Source: Bacteroidia bacterium (GTDB lineage Bacteria > Bacteroidota > Bacteroidia > NS11-12g > UBA9320). Taken from it: 14,468 nucleotides of DNA. The translations under genes were made by a program, and so were the position numbers. Within the stretch, counting starts at the first letter, position 1, and each line of letters starts with the position of its first letter. Location of the stretch: assembly GCA_013042025.1 (NCBI GenBank), contig JABDQY010000181.1:1-14468 (forward strand), written 5' to 3'. Below are positions 9,071 to 14,468 of the stretch, piece after piece. The notes under the pieces were generated by a model, which did not search any database, was not told the origin of the DNA, and saw only the letters and a program-made list of their open reading frames with translations.

Positions 9071-9095
9071 CAAAGGTAGTGAAGTTGAATGCAAA
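9071..9095 (-). promoter_or_regulatory. Promoter of the YqeY-like gene, nearly abutting its start codon
   Basis: On the - strand, TACCTTTG (9078 down to 9071) matches TAnnTTTG exactly. TTTG at 9095-9092 lies 13 bases upstream of it. Only five bases separate the box from the ATG at 9065, so transcription should begin at or within a few bases of the start codon. The TTGCATTCAA block ahead of this box also occurs at the same spacing ahead of the box at 1371. Confidence 0.6.
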
Positions 9096-9112
9096 TCCTT
9101 TCTGTATTTTCG
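9085..9112 (+). promoter_or_regulatory. Probable promoter of the small membrane protein gene
   Basis: TTG at 9085-9087, a 17-base spacer and TATTTTCG at 9105-9112 (one mismatch to TAnnTTTG) lie just before the ATG at 9123. The region interleaves with the opposite-strand promoter of the YqeY-like gene, so the two polymerases would compete for overlapping DNA in the 57-bp divergent gap. Confidence 0.45.
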
Positions 9113-9122
9113 TTCTACTTCT

Positions 9123-9701
9123 ATGTTAGGTAAAATTAAAAGTACTCCCAGAACAATACTACTGGCTGCTGCATGTTTTCTTATCGTATTCATCTTTTTC
9201 AAGGCACTGCCCATGAGCTTTTTAAGCAGCTGGTTAATGACTGCAACAATGATAGGTGGTATTGCATTTACCATTGTATTTGGAATGTTTTTGTTTTCGT
9301 TTGAAAGCCAAGATTATGCAGAGGATGGTGGTAGCAATACGGATATGATAAAAGGAATTCTAGCCATATTAAGCCTATTTGCATTTGCCTATTTTTTAAT
9401 TAGCTACGAAGTTGAATTTGAAGGAAAGCAATTGAAGGCACACGGCATTGTGACCACGGCAAAAATTATAGACAAAACTGCATTGCGTGCTAAACGAAGT
9501 GAAACGCATTCGGCAGAAGTTGCCTTTGAAGACCAGCTAAAAAAGGTAGTACATAGTAAAGTGTTGCTTTCTAAAGATGAGTATAGAAATGTTACTATTG
9601 GTCAAGCGGTTTCCATAATGTATGTACCTGAATACACGGATATTGTTCGCATTCTTTTTTCCGAAGAGCAATATCAACGATTGAAGGGGGAATTGGAGTA
9701 A
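9123..9701 (+). CDS. Small membrane protein with a DUF3592-like C-terminal domain
   Basis: A 192-residue protein of unknown function. Three hydrophobic segments are visible (about residues 10-30, 37-60 and 76-95), with a short acidic loop (DYAEDGG) between the second and third. The remaining part, about 105-180, runs HGIVTTAKIIDKT, a charged stretch, AEVAFEDQ, a strand ending SKVLLS, then IGQAVSIMYVPEYTDIVRIL. That order (G-x-V start, variable middle, 'G-x-x-V-x-v-x-Y-x-P' close) resembles the beta-rich DUF3592 domain found beside membrane helices; this is judged by eye and needs a profile search. The ATG at 9123 sits 11 bases after a -7-like box. It is divergent from the YqeY-like gene and 49 bp upstream of an acetyltransferase with no functional link evident. 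Confidence 0.75.
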   Translation: MLGKIKSTPRTILLAAACFLIVFIFFKALPMSFLSSWLMTATMIGGIAFTIVFGMFLFSFESQDYAEDGGSNTDMIKGILAILSLFAFAYFLISYEVEFEGKQLKAHGIVTTAKIIDKTALRAKRSETHSAEVAFEDQLKKVVHSKVLLSKDEYRNVTIGQAVSIMYVPEYTDIVRILFSEEQYQRLKGELE

Positions 9702-9750
9702 AAAATTATGTGGCATAAAGAATCGTTGCCACTCATACAAAAATAACAAA

Positions 9751-10299
9751 ATGACAGCATTGATAGAAACAAAACGATTATTGATAAAACAAATCACTCT
9801 GGATTATAAAGAAGAGATGTATAAGTTGCATTCTAACCCATTGGTGCAAAAGTATACTGGCGAACCTTTAGTTGAATCAATGGAAGAAATGGAAGAAGGA
9901 ATTAAGTCAAGAATTATTGATCATAACAAGTACGGATTTGCCAGGTGGGCTACAATTTTAAAGAGTGAGATGCAATTCGTAGGTTGGGCTGGATTGGCTT
10001 ATCTTCCTGAATTTGATGAAATAGATCTTGGATATAGGTTCTTCCCAGAATATTGGGGATTGGGCATAGCAACTGAGGCATCTCATGCTATTTTAGAATA
10101 TGGATTTAATAAGCTCAAATTAAAAAAGATAATTGCAATTGCATTGAAAGAAAACAAAGCTTCCATTAGAGTAATGGAAAAAGTTGGGATGGAATTTGAC
10201 AAATTAGCACCCTACGAACCGGGAAGCGTTGATGCTGTTTGGTATTGGTGCGACAAGAAGCTAATAGCAAAAAACAAACTAAAGTATGAAGGACGTTGA
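9751..10299 (+). CDS. GNAT family N-acetyltransferase (RimJ/RimL type)
   Basis: A 182-residue cytosolic enzyme expected to move an acetyl group from acetyl-CoA to an amine. It opens with IETKRLLIKQIT, the usual first strand of the RimJ/RimL-like subgroup. Motif A is seen at about residues 92-112 (DLGYRFFPEYWGLGIATEAS), which includes the pyrophosphate-binding G-x-G-x-A turn. Motif B follows with N135, S138 and VMEKVGM at about 141-147, which form the CoA side and the typical end of the fold. Length is normal for the family. The substrate (ribosomal protein N terminus, antibiotic or small amine) cannot be told from sequence. The ATG is preceded by an A-rich leader. It overlaps the following YdeI-like gene by 14 bp, so the two are probably co-translated. 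No TAnnTTTG box was found in the 49 bp upstream, so it may be read from the promoter at 9085. Confidence 0.9.
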   Translation: MTALIETKRLLIKQITLDYKEEMYKLHSNPLVQKYTGEPLVESMEEMEEGIKSRIIDHNKYGFARWATILKSEMQFVGWAGLAYLPEFDEIDLGYRFFPEYWGLGIATEASHAILEYGFNKLKLKKIIAIALKENKASIRVMEKVGMEFDKLAPYEPGSVDAVWYWCDKKLIAKNKLKYEGR

Positions 10300-10861
10300 A
10301 GAATTTTGTCCGGTTAGTAAGAGTGATTGGAGAAAATGGCTCCAATTGAATCATAATAACAAAGAAGCAGTTTGGCTCATTTTTTATAAGAAAAAATCTC
10401 CAAGCTATAACCTAAGTTGGAATGAATCTGTTGACGAGGCACTTTGCTTTGGTTGGATTGACAGCGTCAAAAAGACAATAGACGATGAGAAATACAAACA
10501 ATATTTCAGCAAACGAAAAGCAAAAAGTAATTGGTCGACAATAAACAAAGACAAGGTAAAAACCTTAATCGAACAAGGATTGATGGAAGAACGCGGATAC
10601 AACAGCATTAAAGTTGCTAAGGAAAATGGTTCATGGACTCTTTTGGATGATGTAGAAGCTCTAGTAACTCCTGAAGATTTATTAGAAAAATTTGCAAATT
10701 ACAAAGGCTCATTGGAATACTTTGACAATCTGAGTAACTCTGCTAAAAAGATTCTATTGTACTGGGTAGTTTCAGCTAAAAGAAAAGAAACTAGACAAAA
10801 GAGAATTTTAGAAATCGTGATAAACGCAAGTAAAAAATTAAAACCAAAACAATTCAGATAG
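10286..10861 (+). CDS. YdeI/OmpD-associated family protein
   Basis: A 191-residue protein with the full YdeI/OmdA pattern: an N-terminal WRKWLQLNHNNKEAVWLIFYKK stretch (read as residues 15-36), then W45, EALCFGWIDS at 51-60, the K-x-x-D segment near 63-67, YFSKRKAKSNWS at 73-84 and N87-K88. The C-terminal part (about 132-180, FANYKGSLEYFDNLS then RKETRQKRILEI) fits the OmdA-type helical domain. Family members have been linked to outer-membrane porin OmpD and to resistance to antimicrobial peptides or bacteriocins in enterobacteria; the mechanism is unclear and that role cannot be transferred to Bacteroidota from sequence alone. No signal peptide is visible, so it is likely cytosolic. The start ATG lies inside the end of the acetyltransferase gene (14-bp overlap, different frame), indicating translational coupling. 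Confidence 0.88.
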   Translation: MKDVEEFCPVSKSDWRKWLQLNHNNKEAVWLIFYKKKSPSYNLSWNESVDEALCFGWIDSVKKTIDDEKYKQYFSKRKAKSNWSTINKDKVKTLIEQGLMEERGYNSIKVAKENGSWTLLDDVEALVTPEDLLEKFANYKGSLEYFDNLSNSAKKILLYWVVSAKRKETRQKRILEIVINASKKLKPKQFR

Positions 10862-10920
10862 AATAAAAGTCTAAAAATCAAATTCTTCCAACATAAGTGT
10901 TAATGAAATCAATAAGAATG

Positions 10921-10947
10921 TTGTAATGAGTGAAATTTTTATATTTG
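10921..10947 (+). promoter_or_regulatory. Promoter of the PKD-esterase lipoprotein gene, deciding its start codon
   Basis: TATATTTG at 10940-10947 matches TAnnTTTG exactly, with TTG at 10921-10923 sixteen bases upstream. The ATG at 10951 follows three bases after the box. A GTG at 10930 is in the same frame but lies upstream of the box, so it would not be in the transcript. This argues for ATG 10951 and for a very short or absent leader. Confidence 0.6.
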
Positions 10948-10950
10948 TGT

Positions 10951-12096
10951 ATGAGACCATATAAACCCCTTATTATCTTATCCTTTCTGTTTGTTATTTC
11001 TTCATGTAAAGAAGATGAAGAACCACTATCTACTAACATTGATGCTGCTTTTTCATCAGATATTACAGAGGTAAAAGAAGGTAATGAAGTATCATTTACA
11101 GATCAATCCATAGGCGACCCAACCACTTGGACTTGGACTTTTGAAGGCGGAACACCTGCCACTTCATCAGAGCAAAACCCTACTGTTTCCTATAATAAAA
11201 CCGGGACCTATAGTGTAAGTTTAATTGCTAGTAATGCTACCTATACTGATAGCATTTTCAAAGAGAAATTGATAAGCGTTACGTGTGATGAACGTTATTG
11301 CACCCCTCAATTCACCGCATACACGAAAACAAACCGTATCTCTTATGGAGTAGATCAAAACCAGCATGAGATGATTATTTATCAGCCTGAAGGAGACACT
11401 AAAACCGATAGACCTGCAGTACTCCTATTGGGAGGTGGTGGTTTTGAGAGCGGCAGCAACTTAGATTACCTTGAACCTTTAGCCATAAACCTTACAAAAT
11501 ATGGAGTTGTTGTTGCTGTAGCAAGATATAGAGTAAATAGTCAATGGCCAGGACAAACTAGGCTCATCTATGCACAACAAGACAGCAGAACAGCGGTAAG
11601 ATTTTTAAAGAAAGAAGCCAACACCTACGGAATAGACACCAACAGCATCTTTGCTGGCGGTTATAGCTCGGGTGCTTTTACAGCACTTTTTCATGGATAT
11701 GTTGACTTAGATGATTTGACCGCACAAGAACAAGCTGTCTTTAGTCAATTGGGTGGAATTGAAGGTTTAGCTCAAGGAAATAGTGGTTATAGCAGTGAGG
11801 TTGCGGGTACTATTTCATTAGCAGGTGGAATGTACGTTACACTAAATCCTATTACTAAAGCTGATGTTCCTCTTTTTGCTATTCACGGAACAAAAGATAC
11901 AGATGTTCCCTATATGCAGGAGACTGTAGGGGGAACTACAACTTATGGTTCAAAAGCAATTGTAGATCAAGTTCTAAATGTTGGTTTAGACGCTAGGCTT
12001 TACACCATACAAGATGGAGACCACAGTTCAGTGAGATTAAAATCTGACGACTACATTCAGGAATTGATGTACTTTATCAGAGATCATATTAATTAA
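10951..12096 (+). CDS. Surface lipoprotein esterase: PKD domain plus alpha/beta hydrolase
   Basis: A 381-residue lipoprotein. Residues 1-18 form a lipoprotein signal peptide with lipobox ISSC (Cys19). The next residues, KEDEE, fit the Lys-plus-acidic lipoprotein export signal described in Bacteroidota, so display on the outer surface is likely. A PKD domain spans about 31-110 (SFTDQS, WTWTFEGGTP, YNKTGTYSVSLIASN). The hydrolase follows with an oxyanion-type loop LLGGGGFESG, nucleophile elbow GGYSSGA (Ser239), HGTKDTDVPY (Asp316, or Asp318) and DGDHSS (His358), giving a complete catalytic triad. The loop has Leu where esterases of the HGGG type have His. Related esterases remove acyl groups from carbohydrates or small esters; the substrate here is unknown. 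The start at ATG 10951 is preferred over GTG 10930 because of the promoter position and the normal signal peptide. A sugar-porter gene follows 71 bp downstream. Confidence 0.88.
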   Translation: MRPYKPLIILSFLFVISSCKEDEEPLSTNIDAAFSSDITEVKEGNEVSFTDQSIGDPTTWTWTFEGGTPATSSEQNPTVSYNKTGTYSVSLIASNATYTDSIFKEKLISVTCDERYCTPQFTAYTKTNRISYGVDQNQHEMIIYQPEGDTKTDRPAVLLLGGGGFESGSNLDYLEPLAINLTKYGVVVAVARYRVNSQWPGQTRLIYAQQDSRTAVRFLKKEANTYGIDTNSIFAGGYSSGAFTALFHGYVDLDDLTAQEQAVFSQLGGIEGLAQGNSGYSSEVAGTISLAGGMYVTLNPITKADVPLFAIHGTKDTDVPYMQETVGGTTTYGSKAIVDQVLNVGLDARLYTIQDGDHSSVRLKSDDYIQELMYFIRDHIN

Positions 12097-12142
12097 ATTA
12101 AATAACAGAAATGGTCCAACTTAGCTAAAAAACAAACACTCA

Positions 12143-12150
12143 TATTTTAG
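12143..12150 (+). promoter_or_regulatory. Weak candidate -7 box before the sugar transporter gene
   Basis: TATTTTAG differs from TAnnTTTG at one defined position and lies 17 bases before the ATG at 12168. No clear -33 element was found, and the same bases form one arm of a weak inverted repeat (CTAAAA at 12125-12130). It could drive the transporter-immunity-reductase operon, or that operon may be read through from the esterase. Confidence 0.25.
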
Positions 12151-12167
12151 ATAATTAAAACAAAAAA

Positions 12168-13625
12168 ATGAGAGACAAGAACATGAAATCTTCAGACAAC
12201 GAGAGTTACAACCTACCTAAAGTAGTCTTTTTAGCTTTTGTAGCTGCAATTGGCGGATTTCTGTTTGGTTTTGATAGTGGGGTAATCAATGGTACTGTTG
12301 ACGCCTTACAATCCTCATTTAACTCCAATGCGGCAGGAACAGGATTTAATGTTGCCTCAGTTCTCCTAGGTTGTGTTGTAGGTGCCTTTTTTGCTGGGAC
12401 ATTGGCTGACAGGTTTGGAAGAAAACCAATGATGTTAACCGCAGCCTTCATCTTTATAATTAGTGCTTGGGGTTCTGGAATTTCTGAAAGTTCAATAGAG
12501 TTTGTTATTTATCGATTAATTGGCGGGCTGGCTGTTGGTGCTGCAAGTATATTAGCCCCACTTTATATCAGTGAAATTGCACCATCTAAAATCAGAGGTC
12601 GGCTAGCCACATTACAACAACTTATGCTTGTGATTGGTTTGTTCACAGCATTTATGAGCAATTATACCCTTGCAGGGATTTCAGGTGGTGCTGAAGAGGA
12701 GCTTTGGATGGGATTTCAAACTTGGTCTTGGATGTTTTGGGCAGAAATTCTACCTGCGGCACTATTTGTAATTATGCTGATTTTTATTCCTGAATCACCT
12801 AGGTATTTAGTTGCTTCAAACCAATCAGATAAAGCGTATACTATCCTTTCCAAAATTAGCAATTCCACCAAAGCTACTATTAAGGTTGAAGATATAAAAT
12901 CAACGGTTAGAGAAGGTAGTCGTCCGAAACTAAGCGATCTAATCAGTAAGTATACTGGTAAGATTCATCCACTGGTATGGGTTGGTATTGGCATTGCCGT
13001 GCTACAACAGTTTACAGGAATTAATGTAATATTTTATTATGGTGCTACACTTTGGCAAGCCGCAGGATTTGCTGAAGCTGATGCTTTACTTACAAATGTG
13101 ATTAGCGGGAGTGTTAATATTTTCTTCACTATTGTGGCAATTATGCTTATTGATAAGGTAGGTAGGAAACCACTGTTGCTAGTGGGTTCAATCGGGCAAG
13201 CTATAATGCTAGGAATACTCGCCTATCTTTTTGGAATGGCAACTGTAGATGGAGCAAACAATCTTGTTTTAGAAGGTAACAATGGCACCTATGCCTTGCT
13301 AGCTGCAAATGGTTACATAGCATTTTTTGCCGCCTCATGGGGCCCTGTAATGTGGGTTATGCTTGGCGAAATGTTTCCAAATCAATATAGAGGAGCTGCT
13401 CTGGCGGTATGTGGAATAGCCCAATGGGGATCCAACTTTGCTATTACCATGACTTTCCCAATTATGCTGGATCATCTCGGGCTTGGTGTTTCTTATGGAG
13501 TATATGCACTCTTTGGTTTAGTTGCATATTTCTTTGTTAAGTCATTTGTAAAAGAAACTAAGGGCAGAAGTTTGGAAGATATGTCGCGTGAACAAGAAGA
13601 GGAAGAAAAAAAGCTAGCACTTTGA
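12168..13625 (+). CDS. Sugar porter family MFS transporter (XylE-like)
   Basis: A 485-residue inner-membrane transporter with the hallmarks of the sugar porter family: GGFLFGFDSGVING at about 29-42 in helix 1, DRFGRKP at 81-87, R116 and the PLYISEIAPSKIRGRL stretch at about 131-146, PESPRYL at 208-214, QQFTGINVIFYYG at about 280-292 in helix 7, DKVGRKP at 329-335, WGPVMW at 391-396, EMFPNQYRG at about 401-409 and ETKGRSLEDM at about 463-472. Helix 7 and the Trp in helix 10 are sugar contacts in XylE. Twelve membrane segments are expected, and the length is typical. Proton-coupled hexose or pentose uptake is the likely role; the particular sugar cannot be assigned. The canonical PETKG has Lys in place of Pro, a minor change. 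The A-rich leader supports ATG 12168, but ATG 12183 is possible. The stop overlaps the next start. Confidence 0.93.
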   Translation: MRDKNMKSSDNESYNLPKVVFLAFVAAIGGFLFGFDSGVINGTVDALQSSFNSNAAGTGFNVASVLLGCVVGAFFAGTLADRFGRKPMMLTAAFIFIISAWGSGISESSIEFVIYRLIGGLAVGAASILAPLYISEIAPSKIRGRLATLQQLMLVIGLFTAFMSNYTLAGISGGAEEELWMGFQTWSWMFWAEILPAALFVIMLIFIPESPRYLVASNQSDKAYTILSKISNSTKATIKVEDIKSTVREGSRPKLSDLISKYTGKIHPLVWVGIGIAVLQQFTGINVIFYYGATLWQAAGFAEADALLTNVISGSVNIFFTIVAIMLIDKVGRKPLLLVGSIGQAIMLGILAYLFGMATVDGANNLVLEGNNGTYALLAANGYIAFFAASWGPVMWVMLGEMFPNQYRGAALAVCGIAQWGSNFAITMTFPIMLDHLGLGVSYGVYALFGLVAYFFVKSFVKETKGRSLEDMSREQEEEEKKLAL

Positions 13626-14056
13626 AAAACAACTGGCCAACTGAATCATTAGAAAGTTTAGAAAATCATTCTTGGGGAGAAATACCTAAAGACGAAAGCT
13701 ATTTGGTGACTACTTGCCATAAATTACGAAAAAAGCAGTTAGCAAATTTTGATTCAGAAGACTTAAGAATAATGATCGGTCAAAACATTGGGCTGAAATA
13801 TTTAATCCCTATGGCACTTGATACCCTGAATAAAAACATCTTAGCAGAGGGAGATTTTTACGAAGGAGACCTTCTCAGTTCTGTTTTAACAAGCGACTCA
13901 AAGTATTGGAAAAATGAAATTGGTAAGTGGTCTCAAATGTGTGAATTATTCAGAAATCAAATTGACGTAATAAATATTGCAGCTACCAAAGATGAGACTG
14001 GTCGGAATATCCTCACAGCATTTACCAAATTTGAAGAAATTAACTCAAATCATTAA
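13622..14056 (+). CDS. CdiI-type contact-dependent inhibition immunity family protein, orphan
   Basis: A 144-residue soluble protein resembling the CdiI-like immunity family. It shows LENHSWGEIPKDESYLV at about 13-29, CHKLRKKQL at 32-40, DLRIMIGQNIGLKYLIPMAL at about 47-66 and AEGDFYEGDLLSSVL at 75-89, the conserved core of that family as I recall it. Members are annotated as protecting against CdiA toxin tips, but many stand alone and have no tested function. Here no CdiA, CdiB, polymorphic toxin or other immunity gene is near. The start is TTG at 13622, sharing bases with the transporter TGA (TTGA), which implies translational coupling; no alternative ATG lies before the conserved N terminus. 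The aldo/keto reductase starts 12 bp after its stop. Family assignment was made by eye, and function in this operon is unknown. Confidence 0.75.
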   Translation: MKNNWPTESLESLENHSWGEIPKDESYLVTTCHKLRKKQLANFDSEDLRIMIGQNIGLKYLIPMALDTLNKNILAEGDFYEGDLLSSVLTSDSKYWKNEIGKWSQMCELFRNQIDVINIAATKDETGRNILTAFTKFEEINSNH

Positions 14057-14068
14057 TTTATAACTTAA

Positions 14069-14468
14069 ATGTCGAATAAATCTAAAATTATAATTGGTTG
14101 CATGTCTTGGGGAAGCTGGGGCAAGAAGCTCTCTATTGAGGAACAAGCTGAAATGATTCAATTCTGCACAGAAAATGGAAATTCTACTTTTGATCTAGCA
14201 GATATTTATGGCGATTACACAAGTGAATCAGAATTTGGAGAGGCATTGAATAAAAGTGGGGTTAAACGAGATCAAACAAAGCTAATTTCTAAATGTGGTA
14301 TTCAACTTGTTAATGAAAACCGCAATACCAAAACTAAACACTACAATTATTCAAAGGAGTATATTGTTCAATGTGTAGAGAAATCCCTGAGGCATTTAAA
14401 TACTGATTACTTAGACACATTGCTTCTTCATAGACCAAGCCCGTTAATGGAAGCAAATGAAATTGCTG
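14069..14468 (+). CDS. Aldo/keto reductase, YdhF-like (3' partial)
   Basis: The first 133 residues of an NAD(P)H-dependent oxidoreductase with a TIM-barrel fold; the frame is open at the window end. The N terminus IIIGCMSWG is the usual first strand. The four catalytic positions of the family are all present: Asp42 and Tyr47 in FDLADIYG, Lys75 in LISKCGI and His121 in LLLHRPSPLM. The HRP-x-PLM form is typical of the YdhF subgroup. The enzyme should reduce an aldehyde or ketone, perhaps a sugar, but the substrate is not defined. The ATG at 14069 lies 12 bp after the immunity-like gene in an AT-rich leader and is probably co-transcribed with the transporter. Confidence 0.92.
   Translation, partial: MSNKSKIIIGCMSWGSWGKKLSIEEQAEMIQFCTENGNSTFDLADIYGDYTSESEFGEALNKSGVKRDQTKLISKCGIQLVNENRNTKTKHYNYSKEYIVQCVEKSLRHLNTDYLDTLLLHRPSPLMEANEIA

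Noticed and set aside
9675..9728. Eight-base inverted repeat CAACGATT / AATCGTTG
   Set aside because: The arms are separated by 38 bases, one lies inside the coding end, and they do not extend; chance is likely in AT-rich DNA.
9710..9732. GTGGCA...TGCCAC inverted repeat after the small membrane protein gene
   Set aside because: The stem is only six base pairs with an 11-base loop, and no T tract follows, so it is not convincing as a terminator.
10930..10950. GTG at 10930 as the start of the esterase lipoprotein
   Set aside because: It places an exact -7 box inside the coding sequence and adds seven residues before a normal lipoprotein signal peptide; ATG 10951 fits better.
12125..12150. CTAAAA...TTTTAG inverted repeat between the esterase and transporter genes
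   Set aside because: Six AT-only pairs around a 14-base loop are too weak for a terminator or operator claim.
13622..14056. A complete contact-dependent inhibition (CdiBAI) locus
   Set aside because: Only the immunity-like gene is present; the neighbours are a sugar porter and an aldo/keto reductase.

Overview
The window looks like an AT-rich chromosomal segment from a marine or freshwater member of the Bacteroidota, most likely Flavobacteriia/Flavobacteriales. The evidence is a very large secreted protein ending in a type IX secretion (T9SS) type B sorting domain, several -7 boxes of the Bacteroidota form TAnnTTTG, A-rich leaders without Shine-Dalgarno sequences, and a lipoprotein signal followed by Lys and acidic residues. 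No rRNA, tRNA, CRISPR array, insertion sequence or phage gene was seen. Coding density is high, and no gene-free stretch reaches 300 bases.

Left part (1-8627, + strand). The window opens inside a membrane-bound family 2 glycosyltransferase. Its C-terminal half resembles a polyprenyl glycosylphosphotransferase that has lost its catalytic core. Next comes a 7.2-kb gene for a secreted protein of about 2,411 residues. It has a signal peptide, a long cysteine-containing beta-sandwich region with two possible calcium-binding loops, eight PKD-like repeats with strictly spaced cysteines, and the T9SS C-terminal domain. It is probably a cell-surface or released adhesin-like protein; its ligand cannot be read from the sequence.

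Middle part (8616-10861). A GatB/YqeY-family gene on the - strand converges on the giant gene, overlapping it by 12 bp. It is divergent from a small three-helix membrane protein with a DUF3592-like tail, and the 57-bp gap between them holds both promoters. A RimJ/RimL-type acetyltransferase and a YdeI/OmpD-associated family protein follow as an overlapping pair.

Right part (10921-14468, + strand). A lipoprotein with a PKD domain and an alpha/beta-hydrolase esterase domain carries a likely surface-export signal. After it come a 12-helix sugar-porter transporter, a CdiI-type immunity-like protein whose start overlaps the transporter stop, and, 12 bp further on, an aldo/keto reductase cut by the window end. 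The last three are packed as an operon. A surface esterase, a sugar importer and a reductase would suit a small pathway for using acylated carbohydrate, but this is inference from gene order. The immunity-like gene sits there without any visible toxin.

The features most worth a second look are the 24-residue cysteine register of the giant protein, the catalytically empty glycosylphosphotransferase-like half of the first gene, promoters that nearly abut start codons, and the orphan immunity gene between transporter and reductase.
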